24,794 bases of DNA from Gammaproteobacteria bacterium (GTDB taxonomy: Bacteria; Pseudomonadota; Gammaproteobacteria; Thiomicrospirales; Thiomicrospiraceae): assembly GCA_013153955.1 (NCBI GenBank), contig JAADDM010000231.1, forward strand, positions 1 through 24,794, written 5' to 3'. Shown in pieces: positions 5,804-14,213 of the stretch. Numbering within the stretch: position 1 is the first letter of the stretch; each line of letters opens with the position of its first letter. The translations under genes and the position numbers were made by a program. The notes beneath the pieces are model-generated. The model was given only the letters and a program-made list of their open reading frames with translations. It was not told the DNA's origin and did not search any database.

Positions 5804-8398
5804 TTAAGCCTTTGATTCAACCCACATCATCACGGAAGCCAAAGCGTCTGGTAGCTGAGCAGGGTTACTGCCTCCAGCTTGGGCTAAATCAGGACGACCG
5901 CCGCCTTTACCACCGACCTGCTGTGCCACATGATTCACTAACTCACCGGCTTTATACTGCTTAGTAAGTGACTTACTCACGCCTGCAACAATACTGACTT
6001 TCTCACCATCAACGGCTGAAAGTACAATAATCGCAGGGTCTAGTTTCTCTTTTAGGCTGTCCATTGTGTCGCGTAGCACGCCACTGTCAGCGCCTTCCAT
6101 TTTGGCAGAAAGCACATTAATTTCACCAAACTTAACCGCTTGGCTCGCAATGTCACTGCCCTGAGAAGCAGCCATTTTTGCATTTAACTGCTTTAACTCT
6201 CGCTCCAGTGCTTTATAGTCAGCCATCACTTGCGTAATCTTCGTTGCGACCTGTTGCGTATCGGTTTTAATTACTTCAGCCACTTTTGCTAAGGTGTCCT
6301 CTTGACGATAGATTGCACGCCAAGCACAGTCACCCGTAATGGCTTCAATACGACGTACGCCAGAGGCAATACCATTTTCTGAAACAATTTTGAAAGGCCC
6401 AATGTCGCCAGCTGAATTGACATGCGTTCCACCGCATAGCTCTACCGAAAATGGACCCATTTCAACCACGCGAACCACGTCGCCATACTTCTCGCCGAAC
6501 AGCGCCATTGCACCTCGTTGCTTAGCCGATTCAATATCCATTTCGGTCATGGCCACTGTCGCATTGCCCATGATGTTCTGATTCACTAATTGCTCTATTT
6601 CACGCAACTGATCTGCCGAAATTGGCTCAAAGTGTGAGAAATCAAATCGTAGACGGTCAGCGGTTACTTGTGAACCTTTCTGAGCCACGTGCGTACCCAG
6701 AATGTCTCTGAGTGCCGCATGTAATAGGTGTGTTGCCGAGTGATTACGCTCGCACGCACGTCGGTCTGATACATTAATTTTTGCATTCAACACCTGCCCC
6801 ACGGTCATTGTGCCGGCTGAGACCTGACCCGTATGCAGGAATAACTTACCCTGCTTTTGAGTATCATTCACATGAAAACTGTTCATGCCTTCGGTCAAAC
6901 TTCCACTATCGCCCGCTTGTCCACCCGACTCAGCATAGAAAGGCGTCCGTCCTAAAATAACAATCGCTTCCGTCCCTTCGGAGACAGATTCAACCGACTG
7001 ACCATCAACAAACAGACCCAGTATTTTGGCTTCTGCTTCATCTCGGTCATAACCGATAAACTGTGTTTCGCCGTCAAACTGAATACGTGTGGTCGCTGCT
7101 GAACCAAAACTACTCGCCGAACGAGCACGTTCACGCTGCGCTTCCATCGCGGCTTTAAAGCCTGCTTCGTCCACCGTTAGATTTTTTTCACGTGCCACAT
7201 CTGCCGTTAAATCAAATGGAAAACCATAGGTATCGTACAACTTAAAGGCGACGTCACCGGCAATCACCGTACCTGACATCCCTTCAATATGGTCTTCAAG
7301 CAACTTCATGCCATTCTCTAAGGTTTCAGCAAAGCGCTCCTCTTCAAGCTTTAGTACACGCTCAACATTGGCCTGTTCTGCGGCTAATTCAGGGTATGCT
7401 TGCCCCATCTGCTCAACCAACACCCCTACCAATTTGTGAAAGAAAGGCTTTTTTTGGCCTAACTTATAGCCGTGACGAATGGCACGTCTAATGATACGAC
7501 GCAGCACATAGCCACGGCCTTCATTAGAGGGCATCACACCATCTGTGATGGTAAAAGCACACGAACGAATATGATCAGAGATGACGCGTAATGAGTTATT
7601 CGATAAGTCAGACTCGCCCGTTAACGCGGCGGCTTTTTTAACAATCGCCTGAAACAGATCAATGTCGTAGTTGTTATGAACACCCTGCATTACGGCCGCT
7701 AAACGCTCTAAGCCCATGCCCGTATCGACGGAAGGCTTTGGCAGTGGCGTAAGCGTGCCATCTGCTGAACGATCAAACTGCATAAAGACCAAGTTCCAAA
7801 TCTCAATGTAACGATCGCCGTCCTCTTCAGGTGTCCCAGGAGGCCCTCCTGCCACATCTTCACCGTGGTCAAAGAAAATTTCTGTACAAGGACCACAGGG
7901 GCCTGTATCGCCCATTGACCAGAAATTATCCTTCGCGCCACAGCGAGAGAAGCGATCGGCACTGATGCCCATATCCTTCATCCAAATATCAGCTGTTTCA
8001 TCATCTTCTTCAAAGACGGTGACCCACAATTTCTCTTCAGGTAAGTTAAGTTCTTTGGTTAAAAAGTCCCAAGCAAACTGAATCGCTTCTTTCTTGAAAT
8101 AATCGCCAAAACTAAAGTTACCCAGCATCTCAAAGAAGGTGTGGTGACGTGCGGTATAGCCCACGTTTTCTAAATCGTTATGCTTTCCACCCGCACGAAT
8201 ACAGCGTTGAACACTGGTTGCACGCGTATAGCCTCGGTCTTCTTGACCAAGAAAGGCCTCTTTAAACTGAACCATGCCTGCGTTGGTAAACAACAGGGTT
8301 GGATCGTTAGCAGGCACAACCGGACTGGTGTGAACGGCGGTATGATTTTGCTTTACATAAAAATCTAGAAAAGCTTTTCTAAGTTCTGAACTCGTCAT
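5804..8398 (-). CDS. alaS: Alanine--tRNA ligase AlaRS
   Basis: AlaRS charges tRNA-Ala and edits mischarged Ser and Gly. The 864-residue length is close to the 876 of E. coli. Domains in order are the class II catalytic core with GKHNDLENVG and RHHTFFEMLGNFSFGDYFK near the N-terminus, the tRNA-binding region, the editing domain with zinc-ligand residues H553 and H557 (NHSATHLLH) and C655 and H659 (CGGTH), a coiled coil near 720-750, and the C-Ala domain with GGKGGGRPDLAQAGG. ATG 8398 begins MTSSELRKAFLDFY, the normal family start, and an AAGG lies upstream. It sits downstream of recA-recX but behind the recX terminator, so it probably has its own promoter in the 170-bp spacer. Confidence 0.98.
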   Translation of the reverse strand: MTSSELRKAFLDFYVKQNHTAVHTSPVVPANDPTLLFTNAGMVQFKEAFLGQEDRGYTRATSVQRCIRAGGKHNDLENVGYTARHHTFFEMLGNFSFGDYFKKEAIQFAWDFLTKELNLPEEKLWVTVFEEDDETADIWMKDMGISADRFSRCGAKDNFWSMGDTGPCGPCTEIFFDHGEDVAGGPPGTPEEDGDRYIEIWNLVFMQFDRSADGTLTPLPKPSVDTGMGLERLAAVMQGVHNNYDIDLFQAIVKKAAALTGESDLSNNSLRVISDHIRSCAFTITDGVMPSNEGRGYVLRRIIRRAIRHGYKLGQKKPFFHKLVGVLVEQMGQAYPELAAEQANVERVLKLEEERFAETLENGMKLLEDHIEGMSGTVIAGDVAFKLYDTYGFPFDLTADVAREKNLTVDEAGFKAAMEAQRERARSASSFGSAATTRIQFDGETQFIGYDRDEAEAKILGLFVDGQSVESVSEGTEAIVILGRTPFYAESGGQAGDSGSLTEGMNSFHVNDTQKQGKLFLHTGQVSAGTMTVGQVLNAKINVSDRRACERNHSATHLLHAALRDILGTHVAQKGSQVTADRLRFDFSHFEPISADQLREIEQLVNQNIMGNATVAMTEMDIESAKQRGAMALFGEKYGDVVRVVEMGPFSVELCGGTHVNSAGDIGPFKIVSENGIASGVRRIEAITGDCAWRAIYRQEDTLAKVAEVIKTDTQQVATKITQVMADYKALERELKQLNAKMAASQGSDIASQAVKFGEINVLSAKMEGADSGVLRDTMDSLKEKLDPAIIVLSAVDGEKVSIVAGVSKSLTKQYKAGELVNHVAQQVGGKGGGRPDLAQAGGSNPAQLPDALASVMMWVESKA

Positions 8399-8550
8399 AG
8401 TGACAATAACCTTAAACGTTTATATCTATTTGTGAGACCCCTGAAACAGTCGTCTCGTGTAAGTTTGAGCGCTGGGGAAACCCCAACCTCTTAATTTTGT
8501 AGCCGCTATTTGCGGTACTCCCTCCCTACTTTCTCTATAGGGGTAAAAAC

Positions 8551-8586
8551 TGAAAAGGCGTTTGATTAAAAGTTAATCAAACGCCT
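8551..8586 (-). terminator. Rho-independent terminator overlapping the recX stop codon
   Basis: On the minus strand a perfect 14-bp stem (AGGCGTTTGATTAA type, arms 8556-8569 and 8573-8586) has a 3-nt loop and is followed by TTTTC. The recX stop codon (8573-8575) lies inside the 5' arm of the hairpin as transcribed, so the terminator also encodes the last residues of RecX. Confidence 0.82.
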
Positions 8587-9163
8587 GCCAGATTAGATGG
8601 GGTGAGAAGCCCCTGCTTTGCAGAAAACGCATTCTCTTTGCCTGCTCATTTCGTTCATCAGGCTTCTGTGTATTACCGTATTTTTTAAGCAATACACTGC
8701 GTGCTAACTCAAGCCATTCGCTGTCATCCCAGTCTAAATATTGGGAGATTAAGTCCTCTCGGTATGAGCCTTGCATCAGCTTTTGACGAATCTTAATTGG
8801 CCCGCTACCTTTTGCAGTCCAATTACGTACACCAATTTCGATGTAACGTTCGTCGCTCTGCCAATTATTCTCCTGACAACGCTGTAACACATCTTCAATT
8901 AGGCTTTTTACCAGGCCTGGCAGCTCTTTACACTCCGCCAGAAGCTCAGGTGTTTCAGGAAACTTAGTCAGTAATTTTGACTTTAGCTCCTTCGCCCCGT
9001 GCTCTCGAATGCCTAATAGATAAACTGCTCGGGATTCGATCTGCCTTGCCAAGGCTTGAACTTCATCAAAGCCATCAGAAGTGGAAAAGGCATCAAGTGA
9101 CTCCTCTTCCTCCCCTTCAGACAGACTTTCGAAGCCTTGTAAAAAGTCTTCTGCCTGCTTCAA
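8573..9163 (-). CDS. recX: RecA regulatory protein RecX
   Basis: RecX binds RecA filaments and limits their growth and activity. The 196-residue protein has the three-helix RecX repeats: AVYLLGIREHGAKELKSKLLTK, then NNWQSDERYIEIGVRNWTAKGSGPIKIRQKL, then the C-terminal MRFLQSRGFSPHLIWQAF. An acidic N-terminal stretch (SEGEEEESLDAF, residues about 14-25) makes it some 30 residues longer than E. coli RecX. The start is TTG at 9163, 3 bp after the recA stop, and there is no ATG before the conserved core. It is almost certainly translated from the recA transcript at a lower rate. A copy of the iterated palindrome lies inside the gene and encodes LPGLVK between the first two repeats. Confidence 0.92.
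   Translation of the reverse strand: MKQAEDFLQGFESLSEGEEEESLDAFSTSDGFDEVQALARQIESRAVYLLGIREHGAKELKSKLLTKFPETPELLAECKELPGLVKSLIEDVLQRCQENNWQSDERYIEIGVRNWTAKGSGPIKIRQKLMQGSYREDLISQYLDWDDSEWLELARSVLLKKYGNTQKPDERNEQAKRMRFLQSRGFSPHLIWQAFD
8910..8920. repeat. Iterated palindrome CCAGGCCTGG inside recX
   Basis: ACCAGGCCTGG, matching 11 bases of the ACCAGGCCTGGT consensus. On the coding (minus) strand it is read as Pro-Gly-Leu-Val, the same peptide as both copies in mutS. Confidence 0.7.
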
Positions 9164-9166
9164 AGG

Positions 9167-10195
9167 TTAGTCTTCAGCCACTTCTTCAACGACTTCGCCG
9201 CCTTTTTTAGGCATCAAATTAACTTTGATTTTATCCATAATTTCTTCAGCAACTTCTGGGTTTTCAATTAAGTAGTTGCGGACATTATCTTTACCTTGGC
9301 CAATTTTCTTACCGTTATAAGCGTACCAAGAACCTGACTTCTCAATAAAGCCCTCTTTCACACCTAAATCAATAATCTCCCCTTCACGAGAGATGCCTTG
9401 GCCGTACAAAATATCAAACTGAACTTGCTTAAACGGAGGGGCAACTTTGTTTTTAACCACTTTAACGCGCGTCTCGTTCCCTAGAATCTCGTCGCCTTTC
9501 TTAATCGCACCAATACGGCGAATGTCTAATCGAACAGAAGCGTAGAATTTAAGGGCATTACCACCTGTTGTGGTTTCAGGGTTACCAAACATGACGCCAA
9601 TCTTCATTCGTAGCTGGTTAATGAAGATAACCAAGGTGTTAGTACGCTTGATATTAGAGGTTAGTTTACGCAACGCTTGAGACATCAAACGCGCCTGAAG
9701 CCCCATGTGTGAGTCTCCCATGTCACCTTCAATTTCTGCTTTTGGCGTAAGTGCTGCCACGGAATCAACCACGACCACATCAACTGCACCTGAACGAACC
9801 AGTGAATCGGTGATTTCTAACGCCTGCTCGCCGTTATCTGGCTGAGAAACCAATAGGTTATCAATATCTACTCCTAGTTTCTCTGCATAACTCGGATCCA
9901 GTGCATGCTCAGCATCAATAAAGGCTGCTGTACCGCCTAGCTTCTGCATTTCGGCAATCACGTGCAGCGTTAAGGTCGTTTTACCTGAAGATTCTGGGCC
10001 GTAAATTTCAATGACACGTCCCTTTGGTAAACCGCCTATGCCTAGCGCTAAATCTAGCCCTAGAGATCCTGTTGAAACCGCTTCGATATCACGAGAAACA
10101 TTACTATCACCCATACGCATGATAGAGCCTTTACCAAACTGCTTGTCAATTTGACCTAATGCTGCAGCCAGTGCTTTCTTTTTATTCTCATCCAT
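9167..10195 (-). CDS. recA: Recombinase RecA
   Basis: RecA forms filaments on single-stranded DNA, drives strand exchange and triggers LexA self-cleavage. The 342-residue protein begins MDENKKKALAAALGQIDKQFGKGSIMRMG. It has Walker A GPESSGKT (66-73), Walker B VVVVDSVAAL, the L1/L2 DNA-binding region including FINQLRMKIGVMFGNPETTTGG, and an acidic C-terminus (GGEVVEEVAED) that tunes filament activity. A Shine-Dalgarno GAAGGAA precedes the ATG. recX follows after 3 bp. No CTGT-N8-ACAG LexA box of the usual gammaproteobacterial type was found in the 523-bp upstream gap. The organism may use another operator. Confidence 0.98.
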   Translation of the reverse strand: MDENKKKALAAALGQIDKQFGKGSIMRMGDSNVSRDIEAVSTGSLGLDLALGIGGLPKGRVIEIYGPESSGKTTLTLHVIAEMQKLGGTAAFIDAEHALDPSYAEKLGVDIDNLLVSQPDNGEQALEITDSLVRSGAVDVVVVDSVAALTPKAEIEGDMGDSHMGLQARLMSQALRKLTSNIKRTNTLVIFINQLRMKIGVMFGNPETTTGGNALKFYASVRLDIRRIGAIKKGDEILGNETRVKVVKNKVAPPFKQVQFDILYGQGISREGEIIDLGVKEGFIEKSGSWYAYNGKKIGQGKDNVRNYLIENPEVAEEIMDKIKVNLMPKKGGEVVEEVAED

Positions 10196-10718
10196 CTCGG
10201 TGTTTCCTTCTTGGTTTCATTCATGTCTAACACACATCCCTAGCCTTTGAATTTAGCCAGTTATAAACATGAGTTTGCGAACAACTTTGCGCCCACTCTT
10301 AATGTACTCTATTAAGATTTAAAGCCAGTTATTTGAATCTATTTAACAATTTAACCAGGCCTGGTTATCTTTTAACCCGCCCAATAAAAACCCCTTGTTC
10401 TGTCTAAAGCCCTGCTTAGTGGCGTTACACCAACTTAACAAGCCAAAACTCTGACAAAAACAAAGGGTTATCTTATTCTGCCTAAAACGAGTCTTCTATC
10501 AGCATGGCATTTGGCCGCCATAAGAGAGACTTGAATCAGAAGCGAAATTATCCCATAAATTAAGCCTAAATCCTAGACTTGTCCTTATGATTTATAAAAT
10601 CACTCAAATCAACTTAACTTACAGCGGTTTAAACAGTCTCCTTCTGAGATAAGAGAGCCATCAATTCAGTCATTTTTACAGTTCTTATGCTGCTTTCATA
10701 CCGCTTGTCTCACCGATT
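10196..10718. other. Gene-free 523-bp region upstream of recA
   Basis: No convincing open reading frame or RNA gene lies between the pncC stop and the recA start. It holds one palindrome copy (10352-10367) and must contain the recA promoter. On the minus strand a TATAAC around 10262-10267 is a weak -10 candidate. A loose pairing between CCCCTTGTT (near 10391) and AACAAAGGG (near 10460) is too imperfect to call a terminator. Confidence 0.5.
10352..10367. repeat. Iterated palindrome, recA upstream region
   Basis: TAACCAGGCCTGGTTA is a perfect 16-bp palindrome about 160 bp upstream of the recA start. The flanks do not extend the symmetry, so as RNA it would be only a short stem. It is therefore a motif copy that is not explained by terminator function. 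Confidence 0.75.
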
Positions 10719-11198
10719 TTAGATCAACTTTAAAATCCCTTTTAAAGCAGCTTCTGTTGTTTGTTCTCTAACCGCTAATCGATCACCTTCAAATTGAAAT
10801 CTTTGGGACACCACGGACTCATGCCCCTGAACAGCCCAAGCTAACCAAACTGTTCCAACAGGCTTATCTGCTGATCCGCCTTGAGGGCCCGCAATGCCAC
10901 TACAAGCAACACTCACTTTGGCGTGTGACTGCTGAAGCGCACCTAGCGCCATCTCTTCAACACACGTTTGACTCACGGCTCCTTGTTTCTGAATGGTCAA
11001 TTCACTCACCCCCAGCATCTCTTTTTTGGATTCATAACTGTAGGTGATATAGGCGCGATCAAACCAGGCAGAACTGCCATCCACCGCCGTTAAAGCTTCG
11101 GCAATCATGCCTCCTGTACAAGATTCGGCGGTCACAACCCTTCCTCCCTGCGTAATAAGTCTCTGCCCTAGTTGGCTTACCAACGTATTAAACTGCAC
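10719..11198 (-). CDS. pncC: Nicotinamide-nucleotide amidohydrolase PncC (CinA C-terminal domain)
   Basis: PncC deamidates NMN to nicotinate mononucleotide, recycling NMN released by NAD-dependent DNA ligase. The 159-residue stand-alone CinA C-terminal domain is of E. coli YgaD/PncC size. It has the catalytic motif TAESCTGG (23-30, Ser26) and the signature SGIAGPQGGSADKPVGTVW. The start is GTG at 11198 with a good Shine-Dalgarno, AGGAGAGG, about 5 nt upstream. It lies upstream of recA on the same strand, as in E. coli, but the 523-bp gap makes co-transcription unlikely. It is divergent from mutS across 212 bp. Confidence 0.95.
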   Translation of the reverse strand: MQFNTLVSQLGQRLITQGGRVVTAESCTGGMIAEALTAVDGSSAWFDRAYITYSYESKKEMLGVSELTIQKQGAVSQTCVEEMALGALQQSHAKVSVACSGIAGPQGGSADKPVGTVWLAWAVQGHESVVSQRFQFEGDRLAVREQTTEAALKGILKLI

Positions 11199-11410
11199 CA
11201 GACCTCTCCTCTATTTTCTCAAAATAAGCGTCCTTAAACACTCGATACACTAGTATAAACCTGATAAGTGGCCTCGTACTAAATTCATTCGCTCCTCCTA
11301 TGAGTCATTGATTTAAACGCTAAGCCCAAATAGCCCTCTTTATTTTGTTAAAATACCAACTCTAAGCTCTTATTTTTCTCGTGTACTTAACCCCAAAGAT
11401 GACCTAACAG

Positions 11411-14056
11411 ATGACGACTGCCGTTAAACATACGCCGATGATGGTGCAATACCTTGCCATTAAAGCGGAACACCCTGACCACCTGCTTTTTTACAGAATG
11501 GGGGATTTTTATGAACTGTTTCATGACGATGCTAAAAAGGCTTCCGAGCTATTAGAGATCACCTTAACCGCACGCGGGAAAGCAGGCGGTAATGCGATTC
11601 CTATGGCGGGTATCCCCCACCATTCCGCGGATGGCTATCTGGCTAAATTGGTTAAACTCGGTGTATCGGTGGCAATTTGTGAACAGATCGGTGACCCTGC
11701 GACCAGCAAAGGGCCTGTTGAGCGCAAAGTGGTGCGCGTGATTACCCCGGGGACTCTAGTAGAAGAGGCACTGCTTGAAGATCGTTCGGAAAATTTACTG
11801 GCGGCCATTTCACAACAGGGTGAAACTTTTGGACTGGCCTACCTAGATGTGGCCAGCGGACGATTTGAAACCGTTGCCTTAGATTCATTAAGTCACTTAA
11901 CCTCAGAAATTGAACGCATTAAACCCTCAGAGCTACTTCTTCCCGACGAAGATTTACTAAGACAAGCCTTGCCCGACTCCCTTTTGAAACGACCAGGCCT
12001 GGTACGTTATCCAAGCTGGCACTTTGAGACGACAAGCTGTCAAAAACGCCTTACCGACCACTTTGGCACTAAAGATTTAGTTGCTTTTGGCTGTCAGAAC
12101 AAACCCGCTGCCATCAGCGCCGCAGGCAGTATTTTGCACTATGCCCAAGCCATGCTACAAAGCACTTTGCAACATATCCACAGCTTACACACCTATTCAA
12201 CGGATGACAGCTTGGTACTGGATGCCATCAGCCGCCGTAACCTTGAAATTGACACCAATTTAAGTGGGGGTCAAAACAATACCTTGGCCGCCATTTTAGA
12301 CAATACCGCCACCGCAATGGGGGGCCGCTTACTCACTCGTTGGCTCAACCAGCCCCTACGCAATCAAGAGATTATTAACGGGCGTTTAGACGCGGTTGAA
12401 AAAATTATCAAACAGCAGTCCGAAGAGGACTTTCGGTTACAGCTCAAGCAGATTGGAGATTTAGAGCGTATTTTAAGCCGAATTGCCCTAATGTCTGCTC
12501 GCCCCCGCGACTTACTGCACCTAGGCCGCTCACTGAATACCTTGCCAGCACTACAAACCTTATTAAGCCAGCACGCAACGGATAAACTCACAGACCTGTC
12601 TCAAAAAATGAGTACCTTTCCGGTGCTGGCCGAGCTACTTGACCGCGCGATTATTGAAAACCCACCCATGTTGATGCGCGATGGCGGAGTGATTGCCGAA
12701 GGCTATGATGCAGAACTGGACGAGTTACGTAATTTAAAAAATGAGGCGGGCGAATACCTACTCGATTTAGAACAACGCGAACGTGAGCGCACCGGCATCA
12801 ACACCTTAAAAGTCGGTTACAACCGAGTCCATGGTTACTATATCGAGATTAGCAAACTGCACAGCGCGCAAGTGCCTGCTGAATACATTCGCCGTCAAAC
12901 CCTCAAAGCCCAAGAGCGCTATATTATTCCTGAGCTAAAAACCTTTGAAGACAAAGTACTCAGTGCTGGCGAAAAATCCCTATCACGTGAAAAATGGCTC
13001 TACCAGCAACTCCTAGAAACGCTAAATGAACCGCTTCAAGCATTACAAAGATGTGCTGGTGCGCTTTCTGAGCTGGATGTACTGGTTAATTTGGCCTTAC
13101 AAGCCACCGCGCTGAATTTAACGCGCCCTGTGTTAACCAAACAACCAGGCCTGGTCATTCAGCAGGGTCGCCATTTAACGGTGGAAGCCGTTTCAACAGA
13201 ACCTTTTATTCCAAACGATACCGTGTTTGACGCACAGCGTCAGTTACAGATTATCACTGGTCCTAACATGGGTGGTAAATCAACCTATATGCGCCAAACT
13301 GCATTGATTACGCTCATGGCCTTCATGGGGAGTTTTGTCCCTGCTGAGTCAGTTGAAATTGGGCCGATTGATCGTATATTCACACGTATTGGTGCCTCCG
13401 ATGACCTCACCTCTGGCCGCTCCACCTTTATGGTAGAGATGACTGAAACCGCCAACATTCTGCATCATGCCACCGAACAGTCGCTTATTCTGATGGATGA
13501 AGTCGGTCGGGGTACTTCGACCTTTGATGGTTTGGCACTGGCGATGGCCATTGCAGAACACATGGCACTGAATACCAAGGGTCTCTGTCTCTTTGCCACC
13601 CACTACTTTGAACTCACCGCACTGGCTGATCAATTTGACAATACCGTCAATGTTCATCTGGATGCCATTGAGCACCAAGACAGCATTGTCTTTTTGCACC
13701 AAGTACAAGAAGGCCCCGCCTCACAAAGCTACGGTTTGCAGGTTGCGGCACTGGCGGGCGTTCCACAAAGCGTCATTCAAAAAGCCAAAACCGTGCTACA
13801 AACCCTTGAAAATCAAAGCGCACATGCTTCGCCAGCTGATCATTTGGAAAACCTGTCACAGACAAGCTATGAGAACCAAGCGAGCCAATCAAGCAAATCA
13901 CCTACAGCAGACAACCCTGTCCAGCAGTTTGATATGTTTGGCAGTATTGACCCTAAACTGGAAAAGATTCAAACCGAATTAAACCAGTTAAATCCGGATG
14001 AGATGACCCCTAAAATGGCATTAGAGGCACTCTATGCGTTAAAATCCATTGGATAA
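11411..14056 (+). CDS. mutS: DNA mismatch repair protein MutS
   Basis: MutS recognises mismatches and small loops and recruits MutL. The 881-residue protein begins with the mismatch-binding domain, whose FYE motif (33-35) gives the Phe that stacks on the mispaired base. Connector, lever and clamp domains follow, then the ABC ATPase with Walker A GPNMGGKST (617-625), Walker B LILMDEVGRGTSTFDG and the LFATHYFEL motif. Near the C-terminus QFDMF (839-843) matches the beta-clamp-binding pentapeptide QLxLF, and the final segment MTPKMALEALYALKS is the dimerisation helix pair. The Shine-Dalgarno is weak. Two copies of the iterated palindrome lie inside the gene (11992, 13144), both read as Pro-Gly-Leu-Val. 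A terminator follows. Confidence 0.98.
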   Translation: MTTAVKHTPMMVQYLAIKAEHPDHLLFYRMGDFYELFHDDAKKASELLEITLTARGKAGGNAIPMAGIPHHSADGYLAKLVKLGVSVAICEQIGDPATSKGPVERKVVRVITPGTLVEEALLEDRSENLLAAISQQGETFGLAYLDVASGRFETVALDSLSHLTSEIERIKPSELLLPDEDLLRQALPDSLLKRPGLVRYPSWHFETTSCQKRLTDHFGTKDLVAFGCQNKPAAISAAGSILHYAQAMLQSTLQHIHSLHTYSTDDSLVLDAISRRNLEIDTNLSGGQNNTLAAILDNTATAMGGRLLTRWLNQPLRNQEIINGRLDAVEKIIKQQSEEDFRLQLKQIGDLERILSRIALMSARPRDLLHLGRSLNTLPALQTLLSQHATDKLTDLSQKMSTFPVLAELLDRAIIENPPMLMRDGGVIAEGYDAELDELRNLKNEAGEYLLDLEQRERERTGINTLKVGYNRVHGYYIEISKLHSAQVPAEYIRRQTLKAQERYIIPELKTFEDKVLSAGEKSLSREKWLYQQLLETLNEPLQALQRCAGALSELDVLVNLALQATALNLTRPVLTKQPGLVIQQGRHLTVEAVSTEPFIPNDTVFDAQRQLQIITGPNMGGKSTYMRQTALITLMAFMGSFVPAESVEIGPIDRIFTRIGASDDLTSGRSTFMVEMTETANILHHATEQSLILMDEVGRGTSTFDGLALAMAIAEHMALNTKGLCLFATHYFELTALADQFDNTVNVHLDAIEHQDSIVFLHQVQEGPASQSYGLQVAALAGVPQSVIQKAKTVLQTLENQSAHASPADHLENLSQTSYENQASQSSKSPTADNPVQQFDMFGSIDPKLEKIQTELNQLNPDEMTPKMALEALYALKSIG
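11992..12003. repeat. Iterated palindrome ACCAGGCCTGGT in mutS (first copy)
   Basis: A perfect 12-bp palindrome in mutS, read as Arg-Pro-Gly-Leu-Val at about residues 194-198 between the first two domains. Confidence 0.75.
13144..13155. repeat. Iterated palindrome ACCAGGCCTGGT in mutS (second copy)
   Basis: A perfect 12-bp palindrome in mutS, read as Gln-Pro-Gly-Leu-Val just before the ATPase domain. It uses the same codons (CCA GGC CTG GTN) as the first copy, 1152 bp upstream. Confidence 0.75.
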
Positions 14057-14065
14057 ACACCGAAC

Positions 14066-14103
14066 AAAGAGATGCCAACTTACCCCCTTTGGCATTTCTT
14101 TTT
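14066..14103 (+). terminator. Rho-independent terminator after mutS
   Basis: A 12-bp stem (AAAGAGATGCCA with TGGCATTTCTTT, one G-T pair) has a 12-nt loop and runs into TTTTT. It begins 10 bp past the mutS stop and isolates mutS from the co-chaperone gene. Confidence 0.82.
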
Positions 14104-14213
14104 GGCCCTAATTCTTTTACACTTTCACACAATTAAATATAGAATATTTGGCACGTTAATCATAAATATTTTATCCCTAAAACCAACGTATTGGTTAACC
14201 CAAGGAACCCCCT

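Noticed and set aside
10383..10475. Terminator for pncC formed by CCCCTTGTT and AACAAAGGG
   Set aside because: The pairing is imperfect and the arms are about 60 bp apart. It also lies about 240 bp past the pncC stop.
13349..13982. Open frames of 119 and 129 codons overlapping the 3' part of mutS on both strands
   Set aside because: They lie wholly inside the strongly conserved MutS ATPase coding region, lack ribosome sites and have no protein-like pattern.
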